Of a DNA stretch of 64,000 bases, positions 44,425-52,361 are shown one piece after another. Position numbers and translations under genes: made by a program. The DNA comes from UBA5794 sp963714375 (lineage in GTDB: Bacteria > Actinomycetota > Acidimicrobiia > Spongiisociales > UBA5794). Every line of letters starts with the position of its first letter. Position 1 is the first letter of the stretch. The stretch lies in assembly GCA_963714375.1 (NCBI GenBank), contig CAVQOG010000001.1, positions 124,001 through 188,000 on the forward strand. Direction: 5' to 3'. Under the pieces are notes generated by a model that saw nothing but the letters and a program-made list of their open reading frames with translations, was not told where the DNA came from and did not search any database.

Positions 44425-45696
44425 ATGTTCGTAGACAGCGTGAAGCTCACACTTCGTGGAGGCAGCGGCGGTGCCGGCGTCTCGTCGTTTCTGCGCCGCA
44501 AAGGGCTTCCAAAGGGCAAGCCAAATGGTGGCTCGGGAGGCTCGGGGGGCAATGTGACCCTCGTTGCTGATGCCGCTGTTCCGACGCTGTTGCGATACGA
44601 GCGACATCCGATCTGGAAGGCTGAGGCTGGGACCCACGGGGAAGGAGATTCACGACACGGAAAACGTGGGCAGGATCTTTCCCTCCCGGTACCGCTCGGC
44701 ACCATGGTGAGGGACACCAAAGGTGTCCTTGTCGCGGATCTCGTCGAGGATGGGCAGCAGGTTGTCGTTGCGTCCGGCGGGAAGGGCGGTCGGGGCAACG
44801 CCGCGTTCGTGACACCTGCACGCAAGGCCCCGACTTTTGCCGAGCAGGGTGAATACGGACAAGAAATCGAGGTGACTCTCGAACTGAAACTGCTCGCCGA
44901 TGCTGCCCTTGTTGGTTACCCCAACGCCGGCAAGTCCACGCTCATCTCACGTGTTTCGGCAGCGAAGCCAAAGATCGCCGACTACCCCTTCACCACATTG
45001 GAACCAAACCTCGGAGTCGTGACGGTGGGGGAGCGTGAAATCGTGCTCGCGGATATCCCAGGTCTCATCGAAGGGGCAGCCACCGGTAAGGGGCTTGGTC
45101 ACGAATTCCTCCGTCACACGGAACGCGCGCGGGCACTCATTGTTCTCATCGATCCGAGTTCCCTCCAAACCGATTCCCCGAAGCGGCAGCTTGAAGTACT
45201 CCTCGATGAACTCGCGCAACACGATCCGACTCTCGCAGCGAGGCCAAGGGTCGTAGCGCTATCGAAGGTGGAGCTGCTCTCCGACGCCGAGATCGACCTC
45301 CTCGACCTTGAACCGGAGACGCATCGAATTTCGGCCCTGACGGGCGAGGGTCTCGATGAACTCATGTATGCCGTTGCTGACCTCGTTGGTGAGGTTCGCG
45401 AGACAACAACGGAAAGGGAAGGGTACGTCCTGCATCGCCCACTCCGGGATGAGTTCACGATCCGGCAGGATGCTGGTGCCTGGGTTGTTGAGGGAATCGC
45501 AGCGATTCGTGCTGTGAACCTGTCTGACCTCACCGATCCTGACGCTGCGGAGTTTGCAGCACAGCGACTCGTGTCATCGGGAATCGTTGCCGGTCTCATC
45601 GCCGCAGGTGCTGAGGCAGGTGACGACGTCAAGATTGGCTCAATCGTGTTTACTTTCGACCCTGATGCGGAAGGCGACGAAGAGGCGTACGTATGA
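44425..45696 (+). CDS. obgE: GTPase ObgE (CgtA)
   Basis: 423 residues; late 50S assembly and stress signalling. OBG domain MFVDSVKLTLRGGSGGAGVSSF with Gly-rich loops (GGSGGSGGNVTLVAD), G1 VGYPNAGKSTLISRVS, G3 DIPGLIEGA, G4-like ALSKVE, and a C-terminal OCT domain ending DAEGDEEAYV. ATG 44425 is chosen; an upstream GTG-frame start at 44413 adds four residues. Coupled to proB (ATGA at 45693). Confidence 0.96.
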   Translation: MFVDSVKLTLRGGSGGAGVSSFLRRKGLPKGKPNGGSGGSGGNVTLVADAAVPTLLRYERHPIWKAEAGTHGEGDSRHGKRGQDLSLPVPLGTMVRDTKGVLVADLVEDGQQVVVASGGKGGRGNAAFVTPARKAPTFAEQGEYGQEIEVTLELKLLADAALVGYPNAGKSTLISRVSAAKPKIADYPFTTLEPNLGVVTVGEREIVLADIPGLIEGAATGKGLGHEFLRHTERARALIVLIDPSSLQTDSPKRQLEVLLDELAQHDPTLAARPRVVALSKVELLSDAEIDLLDLEPETHRISALTGEGLDELMYAVADLVGEVRETTTEREGYVLHRPLRDEFTIRQDAGAWVVEGIAAIRAVNLSDLTDPDAAEFAAQRLVSSGIVAGLIAAGAEAGDDVKIGSIVFTFDPDAEGDEEAYV

Positions 45697-46769
45697 GACG
45701 CTCGCTCGATGCCGGGGCTGCCGTTGTGGTCAAGATCGGTTCGTCGAGCCTCACGGGACCTGACGGTGGCCTCGATGACGCACGCGTGTCGCGGGTTGTC
45801 GATCACGTCGCACACCTGATGGTCGCAGGTCATCCCACAGTCCTCGTGACATCGGGCGCGATCGCCGCCGGATTCCCATCACTCGGACTCACATCCCGGC
45901 CAACAGCGATCGCAGATCTCCAGGTCGCCGCCGCAGTTGGGCAAACAAAGCTGATGGAGCGGTACGCAAGGCTCTTCTCGTCACACGGCATCGAGATTGG
46001 GCAGGTGCTTCTCACGAAAGACGTGCTCGGGAACAGGCAGCAATATCTGAACGCCCGATCTGCGTTGTCACGCATGCTCGAACTTGGTGTCGTACCGATC
46101 GTCAATGAAAACGACACCGTGGTTGTCGATGAGGTCAAACTCGGTGACAACGACCGTCTCGCCGCGATTGCCTCGCATCTGATCGGCGCGGGGATGCTCG
46201 TCATGCTCACCGACACGCCCGGATTGTTTACAGACGATCCAAGGTTGTCCGACGACGCCGAGCTCCTGAGCGCCGTGCTCCATTCAGATGAAGTGCTTGA
46301 TCGCATTCGCGCGTCCGACGGAAAGGGATCCCTCGGATCAGGGGGGGTGGTGACAAAGGTGGTTGCTGCACGTATGGCAGCATTCTCGGGTATCCCCACT
46401 GTTGTCGCAGCAGCAGACGTTCCCGATGTCGTGGCGAAGGCTGTAGCTGGCGAAGCCGTGGGCACGTGGATCGACCCTCGAAAGGAACCTCTGTCTGCGA
46501 GGAGACTGTGGATCGCCTTCGGGCTTGCAACATCGGGTACGGTCACCGTCGATCGTGGGGCAGTCGATGCACTGGTCAACGGTGGACGATCGCTCCTCGC
46601 TGTCGGTATCGCCGGTACCACCGGAGACTTTCAACGGGGAGATGCGATTGAAGTGGTTGACGAACACGGAAATGTGCATGCAAAAGGCGTGGCACGAGTC
46701 GGCTCCGGTGACGCAATGATCCCAGGGGTGGAAGTGATCCATCGAGATGATCTCGTGGTCCTCCGCTAG
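45693..46769 (+). CDS. proB: Glutamate 5-kinase with PUA domain
   Basis: First enzyme of proline biosynthesis, 358 residues. Amino-acid-kinase fold VVVKIGSSSLTGPDGG, VTSGAIAAGF, PIVNENDTVVVDEVKLGDNDRLAAIAS, GSGGVVTKVVAARMA. Residues ~280-358 are a PUA domain (GTVTVDRGAVDALVNGGRSLLAVGI). Fully overlaps the obgE stop. Confidence 0.96.
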   Translation: MRRSLDAGAAVVVKIGSSSLTGPDGGLDDARVSRVVDHVAHLMVAGHPTVLVTSGAIAAGFPSLGLTSRPTAIADLQVAAAVGQTKLMERYARLFSSHGIEIGQVLLTKDVLGNRQQYLNARSALSRMLELGVVPIVNENDTVVVDEVKLGDNDRLAAIASHLIGAGMLVMLTDTPGLFTDDPRLSDDAELLSAVLHSDEVLDRIRASDGKGSLGSGGVVTKVVAARMAAFSGIPTVVAAADVPDVVAKAVAGEAVGTWIDPRKEPLSARRLWIAFGLATSGTVTVDRGAVDALVNGGRSLLAVGIAGTTGDFQRGDAIEVVDEHGNVHAKGVARVGSGDAMIPGVEVIHRDDLVVLR

Positions 46770-46825
46770 AAATCGACGTCTGCGGTGGCAACCGTCGTTC
46801 TGCGCCGTCGCTACGCTGAGACTCC

Positions 46826-47698
46826 ATGACCGCCCATTGGACCTCACCAAGCGACGTTTCAGCCGATCTTGAATCCGTCGGATACCTTGCCGATGCGAGG
46901 ATCGCACAGGTCGCTTTCCTCGCGGCCATACTCAACAAGCCTGTTCTGGCTGAGGGTCCCGCCGGCGTGGGAAAGACGGCACTGGCGCTTGCACTTGCCC
47001 AAGCAACAGGACGACGCCTTGTTCGTCTCCAGTGCTACGAGGGTCTCGATGAAGCGAAGGCTCTCTATGAGTGGGACTACCACAAGCAGCTCCTCCGCCT
47101 CCAATCAGATGAAGGGGCCGCGTGGGATGACCTTGAGGGAGATATCTTCTCTGAGCCGTTCCTTTTGACAAGGCCGCTGCTTGACGCCATTCGTTCGGAG
47201 GAGCCGGTTGTCCTCTTGATCGATGAAGTCGATCGTGTCGAAGTTGAAACTGAGGCACTGCTTCTCGAAGTACTTGATTCATACCAGGTCACCATTCCTG
47301 AGCTTGGAACCATGCAGGCTGTCACAACGCCGATCGTCGTTCTGACGTCGAACAACACGAGGGAGCTTTCGGAAGCCCTCAAACGCAGGTGCCTCTATCT
47401 GCATATTCCGTACCCGTCGATCGATCGCGAGCGGGCAATCCTTGCTTCTCGGGTTCCCGAGCTCCCACAGCAGCTCGCAGACAAGATTGCGCGAACCGTG
47501 GCGGCCATCCGGGCAATACCCCTTCGCAAATCACCATCCGTGTCAGAGACCATCGACTGGGCACGAACCCTCATCGCCCTCGGTGTCGAAGAACTTGACG
47601 ACTCGGTGACGGCAGACACACTCAACGTGCTTCTCAAGTATCAGGCAGACATCGAACGCATTTCCAAGGAACTGTCGCTCGACGTTGCCCACGGCTGA
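46826..47698 (+). CDS. MoxR-type AAA+ ATPase
   Basis: 290 residues. Walker A LAEGPAGVGKTALALALAQ, Walker B VVLLIDEVDRVEVETEALLLEVLD, sensor 1 IVVLTSNNTRELSEAL; the CoxD/MoxR subgroup. It partners the VWA protein two bases downstream. MoxR-CoxE pairs insert cofactors or fold enzyme complexes (for example in CO dehydrogenase maturation); no target gene is nearby, so the client is unknown. Confidence 0.92.
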   Translation: MTAHWTSPSDVSADLESVGYLADARIAQVAFLAAILNKPVLAEGPAGVGKTALALALAQATGRRLVRLQCYEGLDEAKALYEWDYHKQLLRLQSDEGAAWDDLEGDIFSEPFLLTRPLLDAIRSEEPVVLLIDEVDRVEVETEALLLEVLDSYQVTIPELGTMQAVTTPIVVLTSNNTRELSEALKRRCLYLHIPYPSIDRERAILASRVPELPQQLADKIARTVAAIRAIPLRKSPSVSETIDWARTLIALGVEELDDSVTADTLNVLLKYQADIERISKELSLDVAHG

Positions 47699-47700
47699 TC

Positions 47701-49107
47701 ATGATCGACACGCTTTCAGACTTCGTGGCCGAGCTGAGGGCCGTTGGCATACCGGTGTCGATGGTCGAGGCGCTTGACGCCATCGAAGCCATCGAACACA
47801 CGGACCTGACTCGCTCGGAGAACCTTCGAGCAACCCTTGGGGCAACTCTCGTGAAGAACTCACGGCACTATGACGCTTTCGACGCGGCCTTTGACGTCTT
47901 CTTCGGTCTTCGCGTACCAATCGCTTCCGCCGGCGATATCGAGGATATCCTTGCCGAGGCTGGCGTTGGCGGCCATGGTGCTGGGGGGATGTCGGATGCG
48001 CTGGAGGAGGCGCTGCTTGCCGGGGATCATGATGCCCTCAGACGCCTCATCGCCGCGGCGGTCGATATGTATGGAGGGATGCAGCCGGGTCGACCGGTCG
48101 GTGGGAAGTACTACGCCTATCGGGTACTCCGTCGCCTCGAAGGCGATGAGCTCCTTGCCAGGCTTTTGGCTGCACTGGCTCCCATTGGCGACGAGTCTGA
48201 ACTTGACCTGCGAATCCGTCGAGCGGAGGCTCAGGCAATGATCGACGCCGTTCGCGAAGAGATCGAGCGTGAGATCACGTCCCGCCTCGTGCAAGACCGT
48301 GGTGCCGCACAGGTCGCGGCAACGAGACGACTCCCGCTGATTGAAGACACCGACCTCATGCATGCCACCCATGCTGAGATCGAAAAGGTCGAACGCGCAA
48401 TCGGACCGCTTGCCCGCAAGCTTGCGACCCGTCTCAGCCACCGCAGAAAGCATGGATCAAAGGGGCGGTTGGACGTTCGTCGGACGATCAGGCGGTCCCT
48501 CGCACATGGCGGTGTCCTGCTCGAACCGCAATTCAAGCCGCCTCGAACGTCCAAGCCAGAGTTCGTCGTCCTGTGCGACGTGTCGGGATCGATGGCGACA
48601 TTTGCGCGGTTCACGATGCAGCTGGCGTATGCCATATCGAGTGAGCTGTCCAAGGTGCGAGTATTCGCATTCATCGATGGTCTCGACGAGGTGACCGATT
48701 ATTTCGGGACAGGTGTCGATTTCGGGCTCGGTCTTGTTGAGATGGGCCGGAACGCCGATCTCGTTCGACACGACGGGCACTCGGACTATGGACGTTCTTT
48801 TGCCGAGATGTGGGAACGATACGAGGACGCGATCACGTCGAAGTCCACCGTGATCATCACCGGCGATGCCCGCAACAACTACCGAGACGCTGGTGCGCAG
48901 TATTTCAACCGAATTGCAGACAAGGCCCGTGCGGTGTTCTGGCTGAACCCGGAACCGGAGCGATTCTGGGATACGGGCGATTCGGTGATGTCTCGGTATT
49001 CGATTGCATGCGATCGTGTGGAGCAAGTCCGGACGCTTCGCCAGCTCGAGGCATTCGTCGAAAAGGCAGCACTTCCGGCGACCCGCAGAATGCACCCGGT
49101 TTCGTAG
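47701..49107 (+). CDS. CoxE-like VWA-domain protein
   Basis: 468 residues. A helical N-terminal region is followed by a VWA domain with the MIDAS motif DVSGSMATF (about residues 297-305), later ITGDARNNY. Typical CoxE/MadC partner of a MoxR ATPase. Cytoplasmic; no signal peptide. Follows the ATPase by two bases. Confidence 0.9.
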   Translation: MIDTLSDFVAELRAVGIPVSMVEALDAIEAIEHTDLTRSENLRATLGATLVKNSRHYDAFDAAFDVFFGLRVPIASAGDIEDILAEAGVGGHGAGGMSDALEEALLAGDHDALRRLIAAAVDMYGGMQPGRPVGGKYYAYRVLRRLEGDELLARLLAALAPIGDESELDLRIRRAEAQAMIDAVREEIEREITSRLVQDRGAAQVAATRRLPLIEDTDLMHATHAEIEKVERAIGPLARKLATRLSHRRKHGSKGRLDVRRTIRRSLAHGGVLLEPQFKPPRTSKPEFVVLCDVSGSMATFARFTMQLAYAISSELSKVRVFAFIDGLDEVTDYFGTGVDFGLGLVEMGRNADLVRHDGHSDYGRSFAEMWERYEDAITSKSTVIITGDARNNYRDAGAQYFNRIADKARAVFWLNPEPERFWDTGDSVMSRYSIACDRVEQVRTLRQLEAFVEKAALPATRRMHPVS

Positions 49108-49122
49108 CCCGATTGCGTGGGT

Positions 49123-49212
49123 GCCCGGTCACTATGAGCGGTCAAGTGGAGCACCGGGATGCCCGGTTGCCGATGAGCGGCCAAGTGGACCATCGGGATG
49201 ACTGGTCAAGGG
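49123..49212. repeat. Direct repeat, two units of 38-39 bp plus a fragment
   Basis: Unit 1 (49123-49160) and unit 2 (49161-49199) share GCCCGGT ... ATGAGCGG(T/C)CAAGTGGA ... GGGAT, about 32 of 38 positions; a partial third (GACTGGTCAAGG) follows. They lie in the 178-base gap between the VWA and response regulator genes. Confidence 0.7.
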
Positions 49213-49285
49213 CGGAGAGCGATGTGCCGATAGAGCACCAGAGAAACGGGGGATTCCCCTGATTCAGATTCCTTTTGGAGGTCAT

Positions 49286-49669
49286 GTGACAACGGTGCTC
49301 GTCGTAGACGACTCCCACGTATTGCGGCGGCTGGTTGAGATAGCTCTTGATCCGCTCGGCCTCGACGTGCATACGGCTGCGAATGCTGCAGAAGCTCAGG
49401 ACAAGGTGGAATCCGTGATTCCCGATGTTGTTCTTCTCGATGTCGGGCTCCCGGACGGAGATGGCCTCAGCGTGCTGAGATGGATCCGGCGAAACCCGGG
49501 ATACGATCATGTCGCGGTCGTTATGGCCTCCGGCTATACGAGTTCCGAAGAGATCGAAGAGGCGATTGCTTCCGGCGCTTCGGGATACCTTCCGAAGCCA
49601 TTCTCTCCCGACGATGTTCGCTCGGCTGTCCTGGCCGTTGCCCACGGCGAAAGTCAAGTCTCCGCGTAG
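49286..49669 (+). CDS. Single-domain response regulator
   Basis: 127 residues, a bare receiver domain. VLVVDDSHVLRRLVEIAL (acidic pair), VVLLDVGLPDGDG (phospho-acceptor Asp), MASGYTSSEE (Thr/Ser switch), YLPKPFSPDDV (Lys). No output domain and no kinase next to it, so it acts as a stand-alone relay or CheY-like protein. GTG 49286 follows GGAGG. Confidence 0.93.
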   Translation: MTTVLVVDDSHVLRRLVEIALDPLGLDVHTAANAAEAQDKVESVIPDVVLLDVGLPDGDGLSVLRWIRRNPGYDHVAVVMASGYTSSEEIEEAIASGASGYLPKPFSPDDVRSAVLAVAHGESQVSA

Positions 49670-49671
49670 CT

Positions 49672-49834
49672 AGTGCTGTGTCCACCAACGTTCGCCGCGT
49701 TGACGACTGCCAGTGACGCCGCTGGCTGCGTCCTCGTCCTTGACGCACGGTCAAGTGCGCCTTCGTCCTGTGTCCTTGCCAATCGACGTCACTGACTCGC
49801 CCTCACCATCGCCAACGTTGGCGGACACAGCACT
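49672..49834. mobile_element. MITE-like element with 21-bp terminal inverted repeats
   Basis: AGTGCTGTGTCCACCAACGT (49672-49691, extended by T) is repeated in reverse at 49814-49834 with a single mismatch over 21 bases. The 121-base interior has no frame of note. No clear target duplication is visible. Alternatively a large hairpin terminator after the response regulator. Confidence 0.5.
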
Positions 49835-49903
49835 GGGCGAACCTCTGGTTCGTGTCACCCTCTCGTCATAAGGTGTTGATGTGGCACGGCGTGAGGTTGC
49901 ACC

Positions 49904-50422
49904 ATGGTTTCTGTTCTTGCTTCCCTCGCAGTTGTTTCTGTATCAGCGTGTCTATCGGTCGGGTCTCTGCAAGGCCCCGTCGTGCGACCGTTTGCTCCGA
50001 TCGGGCAGTACGCCGGTCATTGGGGTATCGATGTTGTATCCCAGGTCGGCGGATCGGTGGTGTCGACCGGTGCGGGATCCGTTTCGTTCTCCGGATCGGT
50101 CGCCGGTCGACGTTCCGTCACGATCACTCACGCGGACGGCATGCAGCTGTCGTATTCGTACCTGGCGTCGATCTCTGTTTCCCAAGGACAGCAGGTCAGG
50201 CGCGGAACTCGCATCGGCACGGCAGGTCAACATGGGGGAGTGCCGTCATTCCATCTGTCCCTTCGCATCGACGGTGTGTATCGGGATCCAATGGTCCTCT
50301 TTCGGTGTCTCGGACCTCCCGGGCTCGGGCTCTGGCTTGCCCCGCGACGTACGCTCCATGTCACTCCCTATGCCACTCCCTATGCTTGGGGTCGTGTACG
50401 GAATACTCGGCGGAACCTTTGA
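49904..50422 (+). CDS. M23-like (LytM) domain protein, secreted
   Basis: 172 residues. A signal peptide (MVSVLASLAVVSVSACLSVG) precedes an M23 fold: GHWGIDVVSQVGGSVVSTGAGSVSFSG, ISVSQGQQVRRGTRIGTAG, and FHLSLRIDGVYRDPM. The HxxxD zinc motif is present (HWGID) but the last HxH is HLS, so one zinc ligand is missing and the protein may be a non-catalytic activator. The last ~13 codons overlap nadD. Confidence 0.75.
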   Translation: MVSVLASLAVVSVSACLSVGSLQGPVVRPFAPIGQYAGHWGIDVVSQVGGSVVSTGAGSVSFSGSVAGRRSVTITHADGMQLSYSYLASISVSQGQQVRRGTRIGTAGQHGGVPSFHLSLRIDGVYRDPMVLFRCLGPPGLGLWLAPRRTLHVTPYATPYAWGRVRNTRRNL

Positions 50423-50966
50423 CCCGCCACACATCGCCCACCTCGCCGCCGCCCACGCCGCCTATGAACAGATGGGCCTTGACCACGTGCGCCTGCTCCC
50501 GGCCCGCGAGCCGTGGCAGAAGTTCGATCAAGGGGTCACGTCACCCAAGCATCGCCTTGCAATGGCGAGACTTGCCGCCGCCGAGGCTGACTATCTGGTT
50601 GTCGATGAAACTGAGATGCATCGGCGAGGACCGACATACACCATCGACACGTTGGAGTCCCTTGAGGGAGATCCTGTGCTCATCCTCGGTTCGGATTCGG
50701 CGATCGGCATCCCGTCGTGGAACCGGGCAGACGATGTACTTGCCGTGGCCAGGCTTGCAGTTGTCCCACGTCCGACCGTCTCGTTTGAGGCGGTCACAGC
50801 GGCGATTGGGGATTCCTACACACCGATTAGCATGCCGACTCTCGACCTGTCAGCTACCGAGATTCGGAATCACGTCCGGGCTGGATGGTCGCCGGGTTTT
50901 CTCGTTCCTCAGAGCGTCCTGTTCTACATCGAGGCGAACGATCTTTACGTCAAACGCGACGCCTAG
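50382..50966 (+). CDS. nadD: Nicotinate-nucleotide adenylyltransferase
   Basis: About 194 residues; joins nicotinate mononucleotide and ATP in NAD synthesis. Nucleotidyltransferase motif GILGGTFDPPHIAHLAAAHAA, then RLLPAREPWQK, and C-terminal SATEIRNHVRAGWSPGFLVP (ISxTxxR-type). Three in-frame ATGs (50358, 50370, 50382) lie in a short repeat (CACTCCCTATG); the last is closest to the domain and chosen. Confidence 0.93.
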   Translation: MLGVVYGILGGTFDPPHIAHLAAAHAAYEQMGLDHVRLLPAREPWQKFDQGVTSPKHRLAMARLAAAEADYLVVDETEMHRRGPTYTIDTLESLEGDPVLILGSDSAIGIPSWNRADDVLAVARLAVVPRPTVSFEAVTAAIGDSYTPISMPTLDLSATEIRNHVRAGWSPGFLVPQSVLFYIEANDLYVKRDA

Positions 50967-51016
50967 GCAAGGATCCCGTGCCTTGACCGTCTTCGGTTCG
51001 CTAGGATTCCCGGCGA

Positions 51017-51409
51017 ATGAGTAGCCGCGTGCCAAGAGCAACAGACGAAGCCGTCGCAACCGCACGTGCCGCCGCACAGGCCATCTCAGACAAGAAGGGG
51101 GAGGACGTCATGCTCCTCGACCTTTCGCGTCTTCTGGTCGTCACCGATGTGTTCCTGATTGCATCCGGCACCTCAACCCGACACGTCAAGGCCCTCGTCG
51201 AGGATGCCGAGGTTGCATTGCGTGAGATCGGCCGCAAACCCATCCGTCGCGAGGGGATGGAGCATGGCGAATGGGTCCTGCTCGACTACGGCGACGTTGT
51301 GCTCCACGTGTTCGACAAAGAGACGCGCGAGTACTACGACCTGGAGCGTCTGTGGGCTGATGCACCCCGCATCGCCTTCGAATCCAGTTCGACTTCCATT
51401 GAATCCTGA
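51017..51409 (+). CDS. rsfS: Ribosomal silencing factor RsfS
   Basis: 130 residues; binds L14 and blocks subunit joining in starvation. Core motif DVMLLDLSRLLVVTDVFLIASGTSTRHVKAL and GEWVLLDYGDVVLHVFDKETREYYDLERLW. It follows nadD, the usual neighbour. Confidence 0.95.
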   Translation: MSSRVPRATDEAVATARAAAQAISDKKGEDVMLLDLSRLLVVTDVFLIASGTSTRHVKALVEDAEVALREIGRKPIRREGMEHGEWVLLDYGDVVLHVFDKETREYYDLERLWADAPRIAFESSSTSIES

Positions 51410-51439
51410 GACATCGAAGTCTGGGGCCAGCGGGATCCG

Positions 51440-52078
51440 TCACAGGCTCAGGAGTGCGAGCACCAAGAGCGCCTGTGCTGCGTGGTAGCTCATCATTGTG
51501 AGGAGCCGCCCATTTGGTATCGGGGTGACGAACCGGTTCCATCCCAGGATCGTGTCCGACAGGTAGAACAGTGCTGCACCCCCAACGGCGACCAGACTCA
51601 CCGTTCCGATCGCGGCGACGAGCATTGCTGAGATCACAACGATGTACGTGGCCACGGGAATCGCAAGTTTCGGATCCGTCCTCGCAGCGCCCCGGTAGAT
51701 GTGCCTGCCCGTCAGACCAATGGCGAGTACGACGAAGACGACCCCGATCATCACCGCGGCGATATCGGTCCCTAACACCAGCAAGCCTGCTATGTAGGCG
51801 ATATGGGCCGCGAGGAACGATGCCAGCCCTGCCACGAAGAGTCGTGTGTCGAGGAGGAGAAAGACATCCCCTGCCAAACTCAGGACCAAACCCAACACGA
51901 ACCAGATCCGAACGGAGGGTGTGGCCGGATCGATGACGAGTGCGGTAGCGATCAGGAGGAGCAGGGTGGCCGGTTTTGTAAAGGTCTCGACCAATCGCCG
52001 ACCCGTGGCAACCGACCACCAGTTGACGATCGCTGACAAACCAGCAAGTACGAGGAAGATGACGACGGCCGAGTTCAC
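51440..52078 (-). CDS. YhhN/TMEM86 family membrane protein
   Basis: 212 residues, about eight hydrophobic helices. YhhN motif features: FTKPATLLLLIATALV, LVLSLAGDVFLLLD, FLAAHIAYI, and ALFYLSDTILGWNRFV. Relatives hydrolyse lysoplasmalogens; the bacterial role is not clear. Confidence 0.85.
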   Translation of the reverse strand: MNSAVVIFLVLAGLSAIVNWWSVATGRRLVETFTKPATLLLLIATALVIDPATPSVRIWFVLGLVLSLAGDVFLLLDTRLFVAGLASFLAAHIAYIAGLLVLGTDIAAVMIGVVFVVLAIGLTGRHIYRGAARTDPKLAIPVATYIVVISAMLVAAIGTVSLVAVGGAALFYLSDTILGWNRFVTPIPNGRLLTMMSYHAAQALLVLALLSL

Positions 52079-52170
52079 ACCACCACGGTACCGTCCTGTC
52101 TGGTGCCGGGATCATCTCAAGACCGACACGCATGGACCCTTGATACACTCCCGGCTCCGTACCCATTCAT

Positions 52171-52244
52171 GGGGCTGTAGCTCAGCCTGGCAGAGCACTT
52201 GTCTGGCAGACAAGGGGTCAGGGGTTCAAATCCCCTCAGCTCCA
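52171..52244 (+). tRNA. tRNA-Ala (anticodon GGC); probable attachment site of the island
   Basis: Acceptor GGGGCTG/CAGCTCC, discriminator A; anticodon arm CTTGT-CTGGCAG-ACAAG gives GGC; T-arm GGGGTTCAAATCCCC. CCA is not encoded. The integrase gene ends 118 bases downstream, so its 3' half is the natural attachment site. Confidence 0.95.
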
Positions 52245-52256
52245 CAAAAGAGAGAA

Positions 52257-52292
52257 ACGCTGAAACCCCAGCAATTGCTGGGGTTTCAGCGT
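52257..52292. terminator. 36-bp perfect palindrome after tRNA-Ala
   Basis: Arms ACGCTGAAACCCCAGCAA and its exact reverse complement meet without loop (18 bp each side). It follows the tRNA by 12 bases and faces the convergent integrase gene; likely a bidirectional terminator, or an element of the attachment region. Confidence 0.7.
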
Positions 52293-52361
52293 GTTCGGAG
52301 GTGTCAATTTTCCGTGGCGGGTGTCCATTCGATGGCTCAACCGGCGCCTATGCGGCGCCTA

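Noticed and set aside
48810..49262. 150-codon plus-strand frame overlapping the end of the VWA gene
   Set aside because: It overlaps a clear VWA-domain coding sequence and reads through the tandem repeats; product is repetitive nonsense.
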